Shown here: positions 37,371 through 45,216 of the stretch, piece after piece
Layout of the letters: each line of letters begins with the position of its first letter
Numbering within the stretch: the stretch's first letter is position 1
Source: Cellulomonas cellasea
GTDB taxonomy: Bacteria; Actinomycetota; Actinomycetes; Actinomycetales; Cellulomonadaceae
Assembly: GCF_030372105.1 (NCBI RefSeq)
Contig: NZ_JAUDBQ010000002.1
Location: forward strand, 186,001-250,000
DNA length: 64,000 bases
Direction of reading: 5' to 3'
Translations under genes and position numbers: made by a program
The notes under the pieces: generated by a model
Seen by the model: only the letters and a program-made list of their open reading frames with translations
Database searches by the model: none
What the model was told of the DNA's origin: nothing

Positions 37371-38216
37371 TCAGATCCGGACGACACCCTCGACACAGCC
37401 GACGCACTCGCCGCCGACCCACACGTCGTGCCCGTCACTGCTCACGTGCACGCGTCCGTCGCGCTGCAGCGCCGTGCCCTGCCGCACCACATAGGACGAC
37501 GGGGCGAGGCCCGCGCCGATCAGCCACTGGCCGAACGCGGCGTTGAGGCTGCCCGTGACCGGGTCCTCGACGACGCCCATGTCGGGGATGAACGCCCGCA
37601 CCTCGAAGTCGGCAGCGGCCCCGCCGCGATGGGGCCCGATCACCCCGAGCGGGGTGTCCCCCATCGCGGCCAGGTCGGGGGCCAGTGCGAGCACCGTCTC
37701 CGCGGAGTCGAGCAGCAGGCCGGCCCAGCCGGGGCCGTTGTCCACCCACTGGTGGCCGCGCACCTGCCCGGCGTCCAAACCGAGGGCCGTGACGGCGCGC
37801 CGCAGCGTCTCCTCGTCGAGCGGTCCGGTGCGCAGCAGCGGCGGGGCGGCGAAGGCCAGGCGCGCGCCCGTCCGGCGGATGCGCACCAGGCCGGCCCCGC
37901 ACTCCTGCACCACGACGCCGTCCTGCTGCGAGCAGCCGCCCGCCGCGAGCCACGCGTGGCAGGAGCCGAGGGTCGGGTGCCCCGCGAACGGCAGCTCTCC
38001 GCCCGGGGTGAAGATCCGCAGCCGGTAGTCGGCGCCGGGATCCGTCGGCGGCAGCACGAACGTCGTCTCCGAGAGGTTGGTCCAGCGGGCGAAGGCCGCC
38101 ATGTCGTCCTCGGAGATTCCCCGGGCGTCGAGGACGACGGCCACCGGGTTGCCGTGGAACGGGACGTCGGTGAAGACGTCGACTTGGGCGAAGGGGCGGT
38201 CAGCGGCGAGGGCCAT
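37371..38216 (-). CDS. PhzF family protein
   Basis: A 281-residue PhzF-fold protein (phenazine-biosynthesis-like, also diaminopimelate-epimerase fold). Visible: DVFTDVPFHGNPVAVVLDA, the active-site Glu in NLSETTFVLPP, TPGGELPFAGHPTLGSCHA, and GVVEDPVTGSLNAAFGQW. There are no phenazine genes nearby, so it is probably a general isomerase of unknown substrate. Convergent with mtnN. Confidence 0.9.
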   Translation of the reverse strand: MALAADRPFAQVDVFTDVPFHGNPVAVVLDARGISEDDMAAFARWTNLSETTFVLPPTDPGADYRLRIFTPGGELPFAGHPTLGSCHAWLAAGGCSQQDGVVVQECGAGLVRIRRTGARLAFAAPPLLRTGPLDEETLRRAVTALGLDAGQVRGHQWVDNGPGWAGLLLDSAETVLALAPDLAAMGDTPLGVIGPHRGGAAADFEVRAFIPDMGVVEDPVTGSLNAAFGQWLIGAGLAPSSYVVRQGTALQRDGRVHVSSDGHDVWVGGECVGCVEGVVRI

Positions 38217-38260
38217 GGGACGTACCGTGCCACAGGCTCGCGCGGCAGCGTGAGTCGCGC

Positions 38261-38905
38261 CTAGACGGCACGGGTCAGCCGCATATGGGCGACCGAGGAC
38301 GCGACGAGCTCGGTGCAGGTGTAGTCACGGGCCACCGGGTCGATCCCGTCGAACAGCCGCTCGCCGGAGCCCAGCAGCAACGGCACCACCGCGACGTGGA
38401 TCTCGTCCAGGAGCCCGGCCCGCAGGTACTGCTGGATGGTGTTCGCTCCCCCGCCGAGCCGCACGTCCAGCCCGTCAGCAGCCTCGAACGCCTGCGCGAG
38501 CGCGGACTCGATCCCGTCCACGACGAAGTAGAAGGTCGTGCCGCCCTCCATGACGACTGGCTCGCGCGGATAGTGGGTGAGCACGAAGACGGGGTGGTGG
38601 TACGGCGGGTCCTCACCCCACCAGCCGGTCCACTTGTCGTCGGGCCACGGGCCGCGCACCGGGCCGAACATGTTGCGCCCGATGATCGTCGCGCCGATCC
38701 CCTCGACTCCCTGGACGATGAAGTCGGCGTCGACGCCGACGCTGCCGCCCTCCCGGTCGAGCATCGCGCGGCCAGGGCGGGTGGCGAACACCCACTCGTG
38801 CAGCAGCTCGCCGCCCACGCCCAGCGGATGCAACTCGTCCTGGCCAGGTCCCGCGCCGTAGCCGTCGAGCGACATCGAGAAGTTGTGCACGCGCAGTCTC
38901 GGCAT
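38261..38905 (-). CDS. dihydrofolate-reductase-like protein (RibD C-terminal fold)
   Basis: A 214-residue reductase-fold protein. It starts RLRVHNFSMSLDGYGAG and has ATIIGRNMFGP, VFVLTHYPREP, DVRLGGGANTIQQYLRAGLLDEIHVAVVPLLLGSGERLF, typical of the YyaP/YwjB group of DHFR-superfamily proteins, which lack proven substrates. Start ATG 38905 is preferred to an upstream GTG-rich extension. Not expected to be the folate enzyme. Confidence 0.87.
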   Translation of the reverse strand: MPRLRVHNFSMSLDGYGAGPGQDELHPLGVGGELLHEWVFATRPGRAMLDREGGSVGVDADFIVQGVEGIGATIIGRNMFGPVRGPWPDDKWTGWWGEDPPYHHPVFVLTHYPREPVVMEGGTTFYFVVDGIESALAQAFEAADGLDVRLGGGANTIQQYLRAGLLDEIHVAVVPLLLGSGERLFDGIDPVARDYTCTELVASSVAHMRLTRAV

Positions 38906-39001
38906 CGTCGCTCCCACCGTCGGGTTCCCGTCCCTGCACTGATCTTGCGCCCTCACACGGCGCGTGGCCAGCGTGCGGGCCGAGCCCACGGCCCACAACC
39001 C

Positions 39002-40561
39002 TCAGGCCAGTCCTCCGACGTGGACGCCCTGCGCCCGCAGCAGCTCGACGCCAGCCGGCGAGGGGTGGGCGCCCTCCAGGTCCACGCCCAACAGGGCTGG
39101 CAGCTCGGTGAGTGGGGTGAGGTCGGGCACCGGGTTCCCGCCGAGCCACAACTCGTCGAGGGCGCTGAAGCCGGTGAAGCGCGCCGCGTCGTCGATGCGG
39201 TTGTCGGCGATGTCGAGCATGACCAGGGCGGGCAGCCCGCCCAGCGGCGCCGGGTCGGCCACGCGGTTCGCCGACACGGTCAGGCGGTTGAGCTCGCTCA
39301 ACCCCGCGAGCGGCGACACGTCCACGATGGCGTTCCCGCTCACGTCGAGCGTGACGAGCCTGGTCAGCGCCGCCAGAGGCGCGAGGTCGACCACCTCGTT
39401 GCGGGCGAGCCCGAGGTGCCGGATGCCCGGCGCGGAGGCGAGCGGCCCCAGGTCCCGGATCTGGTTGTCGGACAGGCCCACGTCTTGCAGGGGAAGCCCG
39501 CGCAACGGCTCGAGGTCGGTCACCTGGTTGTGGGTGAGCTTGAGCACGCTCAGCGAGTTCAGGTCGCTGAGTGGCGTGAGGTCTGACACGTCGTGCTCGG
39601 ACAGGTCCAGCGTCGCGAGGTTCCGCAGCGACTCGATCCCTATGAGGCTTGTCACGCGGGGGCTCGTCGCACCGGGCTCCTGTGAATCAGCCGTGTCCAC
39701 GTCGCAGGCGAGGCTGCGCACCTGTGACAGCGCGGCCCGCGAGACCTTGGCCGTCACGCCAGCGGCGCCGGTGGACTGCGCCACGCATGCGGCGAGCCGG
39801 GGGTCCGGGAAGACCTCGGCCAGGACGATCCGCGGGCCCCACTGGTACCAGCCGCCGGCGCCGCCCGCGGCCAGCGCCACACCGAGGAGGGCCGCCGCCG
39901 TGCGCGCCACCCACCGCGGGCGGGGGCGGACCGGCGCGGCGCCCGGCTCGGACACGGTGGGCCACTGCAGCCACGTGCGGTGGAACGCCACGGCGGCAAG
40001 CAGGGCTCCAGCCGCGAGCAGGGCGATCCCGCGCAGCAGGTCAGTGCTGGCGAGCGGCGACATCGACGGCACGAGCCGCAGGGTGCGCCATGCGTTGAGC
40101 AGCGACGACATCGCGAAGAAGGCGCAGGTGACGACCAGCAGCACCACCGAGGCCACGACGAGGCCCCGGCGGCGCCCACTGCGGGCGCGGGCCATCGCCA
40201 CCCCCGCCAGTGCCAGTCCCGCACCGGCCAGCACCCAGCCCCACGGCGCCAGCCCGTAGCCGGACACCACGAAGATCCGCCAGTGGATGGTCGCCAGGCG
40301 CAGCGAGAGGAACCGCAGCTCGGCCGCGAGCACCAAGCCCGCGACGGCGAGCGCGGAGCCCGCCAGGGCCAGTGCGACGCCACGGCGACGGCGGTCGGCC
40401 TCGGAGGCTGTGAGCAGCAGCACGGGCGCCAGGCCGAGCACCAGGACGAGCACCCCCAGTGGGCGGCTCGCGCTGGAGCCCAGCAGGGGGGCCGAGACCG
40501 GCAGGGCCGCCGCCCCCACGATCGCCGCGATCGCGAACCAGACCCACTGCCGTCGACGCAT
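39002..40561 (-). CDS. leucine-rich-repeat membrane protein (internalin-type repeats)
   Basis: A 519-residue protein with about seven membrane helices in residues 5-250 and, after a 50-residue spacer, eight to nine 22-residue LRRs at about 300-510. Repeats read like LSVLKLTHNQVTDLEPL, IRHLGLARNEVVDLAPL, LVTLDVSGNAIVDVSPL. The Arg-rich N-terminus is cytoplasmic, so an odd helix number puts the LRR domain outside. Such a multi-helix plus internalin-LRR fusion is unusual; function unknown, perhaps cell-surface binding or sensing. Confidence 0.85.
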   Translation of the reverse strand: MRRRQWVWFAIAAIVGAAALPVSAPLLGSSASRPLGVLVLVLGLAPVLLLTASEADRRRRGVALALAGSALAVAGLVLAAELRFLSLRLATIHWRIFVVSGYGLAPWGWVLAGAGLALAGVAMARARSGRRRGLVVASVVLLVVTCAFFAMSSLLNAWRTLRLVPSMSPLASTDLLRGIALLAAGALLAAVAFHRTWLQWPTVSEPGAAPVRPRPRWVARTAAALLGVALAAGGAGGWYQWGPRIVLAEVFPDPRLAACVAQSTGAAGVTAKVSRAALSQVRSLACDVDTADSQEPGATSPRVTSLIGIESLRNLATLDLSEHDVSDLTPLSDLNSLSVLKLTHNQVTDLEPLRGLPLQDVGLSDNQIRDLGPLASAPGIRHLGLARNEVVDLAPLAALTRLVTLDVSGNAIVDVSPLAGLSELNRLTVSANRVADPAPLGGLPALVMLDIADNRIDDAARFTGFSALDELWLGGNPVPDLTPLTELPALLGVDLEGAHPSPAGVELLRAQGVHVGGLA

Positions 40562-40741
40562 CCGTCGAGTATCGGGGCGCCGGCGGGCGATCGGCGCCCA
40601 CTCGAACGAGTGGGCCGCACATTCCGCCGATCGGGCTACCCTTCCTCCGGGTGATCGGGCGATCGATCCCCGTTCGAGGCATTTTCCGGTTCAGCCCTGC
40701 GCGTTCGCACGGCTTCTGTGACGAGCGAGGCTGACAGCTCC

Positions 40742-41506
40742 ATGATGGGCGCACACCATGCCGCCACCGGCGCGGCGGCCTGGGTGGCCGTCGCCGGCAC
40801 TATCCCGTACACGCTGGGCTGGTACCCGGTGTCCGACTCCGGGCTCCTCGTCGGCTCGGTGGTGTGCGCGGGGGCCGCGTTGCTGCCCGACGCCGACCAC
40901 CACTCCGGGACGATCAGCCAGTCCCTGCCGCCGTTGTCCCGGTGGGTGACGCGCGGCGTCTCGGCGGTCTCGGGGGGCCACCGCAACGGCACCCACTCGC
41001 TGCTGGCGGTGCCAGTCGCCACCGGGGGCGCGATGCTGCTGGGGCTGATCGGCGTGCACAGCGAGACGTTCGGCCGGATCGCGATCGGCGCGGGCCTGCT
41101 GTCGGTGCTGCTGGTCGCCTATGCCCTCAAGGCGTTCCGGCTGACCAAGGAGGGCTCCTGGCTGCGGTCCTGGGTGCTCGCCGTGTCGATCTCCGTGGCC
41201 GTCACGCTGTTCTCGTCGAGCCGCTGGGAGTGGCTGCCGGTGTGCGTGGGGCTGGGCGTGAGCGTGCACATCGTCGGCGACATGCTCACCAAGGGCGGCG
41301 TCGCGCTGCTGTGGCCGTGGGAGCCGCGCCCACCCCGTTGGTGGACGCGGACTCCGGGGCTCAACCGGGTCTGGCAGCGCGGCGGGAACCTCGGCCTGCC
41401 GATCCTCGGGCGCACGGGCTCGGCCCGCGAGTGGACGTTCGCCATCCCGGTGTCGCTGTACGCCAGCTACGGCGCCGTGGCCGCGGTGATGGGCATGCTG
41501 GAGTAG
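40742..41506 (+). CDS. YdjM-like membrane-bound metal-dependent hydrolase family protein
   Basis: About 254 residues with five to six membrane helices and conserved polar clusters GAHHAATGAA, LPDADHHSGTIS, SGGHRNGTHSLLA and HIVGDMLTKGGVALLWPW, the His/Asp motifs of the YdjM/DUF457 family (LexA-regulated in E. coli). ATG 40742 with GAGCGAGG upstream is preferred; GTG 40718 is an alternative. Substrate unknown. Convergent with the oligopeptide operon. Confidence 0.82.
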   Translation: MMGAHHAATGAAAWVAVAGTIPYTLGWYPVSDSGLLVGSVVCAGAALLPDADHHSGTISQSLPPLSRWVTRGVSAVSGGHRNGTHSLLAVPVATGGAMLLGLIGVHSETFGRIAIGAGLLSVLLVAYALKAFRLTKEGSWLRSWVLAVSISVAVTLFSSSRWEWLPVCVGLGVSVHIVGDMLTKGGVALLWPWEPRPPRWWTRTPGLNRVWQRGGNLGLPILGRTGSAREWTFAIPVSLYASYGAVAAVMGMLE

Positions 41507-41518
41507 CCGGAGCCTCCC

Positions 41519-43279
41519 TCAGAGCACCGCCGCGTCTGTCGGCTCCGGGTCCCCCCGGTCGGGTGTCACGGCCAGCCGCGCGCCGGGGATCGCGTCCAGC
41601 AGCTCGCGGGTGTACTCCTCGCGCGGGTGGTCGAACACCTCGTCGGTGGTGGCCGACTCGACGATCCGGCCGTCCTGCATGACGCACACCTCGTCGGCGA
41701 TCTGCCGCACCACTGCCAGGTCGTGGGTGATGAACAGGTAGGTCAGCCCCAGCTCGGTCTGCAGGTCGTTGAGCAGCGTCAGCACCTGGGCCTGCACCAG
41801 CACGTCGAGGGCGGAGACGGCCTCGTCGCACACGATCATCTCGGGCTCCAGGGCCAGGGCTCGCGCGATGGCGATGCGCTGCCGCTGCCCGCCGGACAGC
41901 TCGTTGGGGAACCGGCGCATCGTCGAGGCCGGCAGCGCCACCAGGTCCAGCAGCTCGCGCACCCGCGCCTCACGCGTGCGCTTGTCGCCCACGCCGTGGA
42001 TGCGCAGCGGCTCCTCGATGGTGCGGTAGATGGAGTACATGGGGTCCAGCGAGCCGTACGGGTTCTGGAAGATCGGCTGCACGCGCCGCCGGAAGTCGAA
42101 CAGCTGCCGGCGGTCGAGGGTGCTCACGTCCGTGCCGTCGACGAGCACCCGGCCGCTGGTGGGCTCAAGCAGGTTGAGCACGATCTTCGCCACCGTGGAC
42201 TTCCCCGAGCCCGACTCCCCCACCAGCGCGGTGGTGGTGCCCCGCGGAATGGCGAAGGTGACGTCGTCGACGGCGGTGAGCTCGCGGGTGGCCCCGGGAC
42301 GGCCGCCGGGCAGCCGGAACACCCGGGTGAGGTTCTCCACGCTGACGATGTCGTCGCGGCGGCTCGGGCCGTCGGCGGCGCCGGCCTGCGCGAGCAGCTC
42401 GGACGAGCGGACGCCCCGCTCCTTCGCGCTCTGGATGCGGCGCGAGGCGAGCGACGGCGCCGAGGCGACGAGCCGTCGGGTGTACGGGTGGCTGGGGTCC
42501 GCGAGGATCTCGCGGGCGGGCCCGGACTCGACGACCTTCCCCCGGTACATCACCACCAGGTGGTCGGCGCGCTCAGCGGCGAGCCCCAGGTCGTGGGTGA
42601 TGAACAGCACCGCGGTGCCGAGCTCCTGGGTGAGGCCCTGCAGGTGGTCCAGGACGGTCCGCTGCACTGTGACGTCGAGCGCCGAGGTGGGCTCGTCGGC
42701 GATGAGCAGCTGGGGGCGCGCGGCCAGCCCGATGGCGATGAGCGCGCGCTGCAGCATCCCGCCGGAGAACTGGTGCGGGTACTGCTTGGCCCGCCGGGCG
42801 GCGTCGCGCAGCCCCGCCTCGGCCAGCAGCTCGTTCGCGCGCGCCGTGGCGGCGGCCCCGGTGGCGACGCCGTTCGCGCGCAGCGCCTCCTTGACCTGGA
42901 ACCCGACCTTCCACACCGGGTTGAGGTTGGACATCGGATCCTGCGGGACCAGGCCGATCTCCTTGCCGCGCAGCGCCACCATGTCCTTGGCGCCCGCATG
43001 CGTGATGTCGACGCCGCCGAACTCGATCGTCCCCCCGGTGACCTTCCCGGTGCCGGGCAGCAGCCCGATCACGGCATGCGCGGTCGTGGACTTGCCCGAC
43101 CCGGACTCGCCGACGATCGCGACCGTCTGCCCCGGGTACACGGTCAGGCTGACGCCGCGCACCGCCTGCACCAGGCCGTTCGCCGTGGCGAACGACACCT
43201 CCAGGTCGCTGATGCGCAGCAGCGGCTCGACGGTCGTGGCGAGCGTGGGGGCCTGGGTGTCGATCTCGACGGGGATCAT
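41519..43279 (-). CDS. oligopeptide ABC transporter ATPase, fused DppD-DppF
   Basis: A 586-residue protein joining two ATPase domains that are separate in many bacteria. Domain 1 has GESGSGKSTTA, PQDPMSNLNPVWKVG, FSGGMLQRALIAIGLA and LLIADEPTSALDVT; domain 2 has GESGSGKSTVA, FQNPYGSLDPM, LSGGQRQRIAIARALALEP and IVCDEAVSALDV. Both end in the oligopeptide/dipeptide C-terminal signature (HPYTRRLVASAPSL). It is last in the operon; the ATG overlaps the permease stop. Confidence 0.94.
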   Translation of the reverse strand: MIPVEIDTQAPTLATTVEPLLRISDLEVSFATANGLVQAVRGVSLTVYPGQTVAIVGESGSGKSTTAHAVIGLLPGTGKVTGGTIEFGGVDITHAGAKDMVALRGKEIGLVPQDPMSNLNPVWKVGFQVKEALRANGVATGAAATARANELLAEAGLRDAARRAKQYPHQFSGGMLQRALIAIGLAARPQLLIADEPTSALDVTVQRTVLDHLQGLTQELGTAVLFITHDLGLAAERADHLVVMYRGKVVESGPAREILADPSHPYTRRLVASAPSLASRRIQSAKERGVRSSELLAQAGAADGPSRRDDIVSVENLTRVFRLPGGRPGATRELTAVDDVTFAIPRGTTTALVGESGSGKSTVAKIVLNLLEPTSGRVLVDGTDVSTLDRRQLFDFRRRVQPIFQNPYGSLDPMYSIYRTIEEPLRIHGVGDKRTREARVRELLDLVALPASTMRRFPNELSGGQRQRIAIARALALEPEMIVCDEAVSALDVLVQAQVLTLLNDLQTELGLTYLFITHDLAVVRQIADEVCVMQDGRIVESATTDEVFDHPREEYTRELLDAIPGARLAVTPDRGDPEPTDAAVL

Positions 43280-44220
43280 CGGGTGCGCGCCTTCGGGTCC
43301 AGGGCGTCGCGCACGGCGTCGCCCATCATGATGAAGCTGAGCACGGTCAACGCGAGCGCCGCCGACGGGTAGAACAGCACCATCGGCTCGCTGCGCAGCG
43401 ACGTCTGCGCCTTCGCGATGTCGGCGCCCCACGAGGTGATCTGGGGCGGCAGCCCGATCCCCAGGAAGGACAGCGTCGCCTCGGCCACGATGTAGGTGCC
43501 GAGCGCCACCGTCGAGGTCACGATGACCGGGCCGGAGGCGTTGGGCGCCACATGCCGGATGAGCGTCGCGAGCCGGGAGGCGCCGAGCGCCCGCGCGGCG
43601 GTGACGAACTCCGAGTGCCGCACCGCCACGACGGCGCCGCGGGTCACGCGGGCGAGCTGCGGCCAGCCGAAGATGCCCAGCACCAGCACCACCGTGAGGA
43701 TGTTGCGGCTCTCCTTGAACATCTGCATGACGACGATCGCGGCGAGCACCAGCGGGATCGCGAAGAAGATGTCCGTCACGCGGGATAGCAGCGAGTCGAA
43801 CCACCCGCCGTAGAACCCGGCCACACCGCCCACGATCCCCCCGACGATGAGCACCAGCAGCGTGGTCAGCACGCCGGTGGCCACCGACGCCCGGGCGCCG
43901 TAGATGGTGCGGGCGTAGATGTCGCAGCCCTGCCGGTCGAAGCCGAACGGGTGCCCGGCGGTTGGCTCGCCCAACGAGTTCCGCAACTCGCAGAACCGCG
44001 GGTCGAGCGACGTGAACATCGTCGGGAACGCGGCCACCAGCAGCACCAGGGCGATCAGCGCGGCCGAGACCCAGAACAGCGGGCGGCGGCGCAGGTTCTG
44101 CCAGGCGTCGGCCCACAGGCTCGTGGGCGCCGACGTCTCGTCGATCTGGTCGACGAGGCCCAGTTCGGTGTCGGCCGCGAAGAAGTGGGCCTGATCCGGC
44201 CGCACGGGGGCGTCAGGCAT
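43276..44220 (-). CDS. oligopeptide ABC transporter permease, DppC-like
   Basis: A 314-residue permease: cytoplasmic N-terminus, then RRPLFWVSAALIALVLLVAAFP, the long extracytoplasmic loop GEPTAGHPFGFDRQGCDIYARTI, and five further helices with the EAA-type loop EFVTAARALGASRLATLIRHVAPN. ATG 44220 overlaps the DppB-like gene by 8 bp. Confidence 0.93.
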   Translation of the reverse strand: MPDAPVRPDQAHFFAADTELGLVDQIDETSAPTSLWADAWQNLRRRPLFWVSAALIALVLLVAAFPTMFTSLDPRFCELRNSLGEPTAGHPFGFDRQGCDIYARTIYGARASVATGVLTTLLVLIVGGIVGGVAGFYGGWFDSLLSRVTDIFFAIPLVLAAIVVMQMFKESRNILTVVLVLGIFGWPQLARVTRGAVVAVRHSEFVTAARALGASRLATLIRHVAPNASGPVIVTSTVALGTYIVAEATLSFLGIGLPPQITSWGADIAKAQTSLRSEPMVLFYPSAALALTVLSFIMMGDAVRDALDPKARTR

Positions 44221-45139
44221 AACGGATCCTCGGGTCCAGGGCCGCGTAGAGCACGTCGACGACGAGGTTCGCGGCGATGTAGATGACGACCAGCACGGTG
44301 GTCAGGGACACGACAGTGGACGACTGCCCCTGCAGGATCGCCCGGTAGAGCGTCCCGCCGACGCCGTTGATGTTGAAGATGCCCTCGGTGATGATCGCCC
44401 CGCCCATCAGGGCGCCCAAGTCGGCCCCGAGGAACGTCACCACCGGGATCAGCGAGTTGCGCAGCACATGCACCGTGACGACCCGCGGCCGGGACAGGCC
44501 CTTGGCTGTGGCCGTGCGCACGTAGTCGGCGGTGAGGTTCTCCGCGACGGAGGTGCGCGTCAGGCGCAACACATACGCCAGCGACACGGCGCCCAGCACC
44601 ATCGCGGGCAGCAGCAGCGTCCGGAAGCTCACATCCGAGCCGACCGTCGGCGGCAGCACGCCCCACTTCACCCCCACGGTGAACTGGAGCACGAAGCCGA
44701 TGACGAAGGTCGGCACGGCGATGACGAACAGGCTCACGATCAGCACCGTCGCGTCGAATGCCTTGCCCTTGCGCAGCCCGGCCACGAGCCCCGCCGCGAC
44801 GCCGAGCACCGCCTCGAACACGAGCGCCATGAACGCGAGCTTGAACGTGGTGGGCAGCGCCTCGCCGATGACGTCGCGGACTGAGCGGCCGGAGAACGTC
44901 GTGCCGAAGTCGAACGTCACAACGCCCTTGAGGTACAGCAGGTACTGCACCAGGAAGGGCTTGTCGAGGTTGAAGCTCTCCCGGATGCGCTCGACGAGCG
45001 CAGGGCTGAGCCCGCGGTCGCCGCCCAGCGCCGCGACCGGATCGCCCGGGAGGGCGAAGACCATCGCGTAGATCAGCAGCGTCGCCCCCAGGAACACGGG
45101 GATCGTCTGCACAAGCCGTCGGCCGATGTACCAGGCCAC
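44213..45139 (-). CDS. oligopeptide ABC transporter permease, DppB-like
   Basis: A 308-residue permease starting WYIGRRLVQTIPVFLGATLLIYAMVFALPGDP, with LKGVVTFDFGTTFSGRSV and the EAA loop YVRTATAKGLSRPRVVTVHVLRNSLIP. GTG 45139. A 14-bp stem-loop separates it from the binding-protein gene. Confidence 0.93.
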   Translation of the reverse strand: MAWYIGRRLVQTIPVFLGATLLIYAMVFALPGDPVAALGGDRGLSPALVERIRESFNLDKPFLVQYLLYLKGVVTFDFGTTFSGRSVRDVIGEALPTTFKLAFMALVFEAVLGVAAGLVAGLRKGKAFDATVLIVSLFVIAVPTFVIGFVLQFTVGVKWGVLPPTVGSDVSFRTLLLPAMVLGAVSLAYVLRLTRTSVAENLTADYVRTATAKGLSRPRVVTVHVLRNSLIPVVTFLGADLGALMGGAIITEGIFNINGVGGTLYRAILQGQSSTVVSLTTVLVVIYIAANLVVDVLYAALDPRIRYA

Positions 45140-45174
45140 AGCGGGACCTCCTCAGGTGGGTCCTGGGCAGTCGT

Positions 45175-45206
45175 CGGCGGGGACGGGAGCTGTCCCGTCC
45201 CCGCCG
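45175..45206 (-). terminator. intra-operon stem-loop after the oligopeptide-binding-protein gene
   Basis: A perfect 14-bp stem (arms 45175-45188 and 45193-45206) with a GCTG loop between the binding-protein stop (45217) and the DppB-like start (45139), without a T-run. It is likely an mRNA-stabilising or partial-termination element, as seen at 23920-23957 in the sugar operon. Confidence 0.7.
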
Positions 45207-45216
45207 GCTCCTGCGA

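Noticed and set aside
37371-38216. PhzF gene as evidence for phenazine synthesis.
   Set aside because: No other phz gene lies nearby and PhzF-fold proteins of unknown role are widespread.
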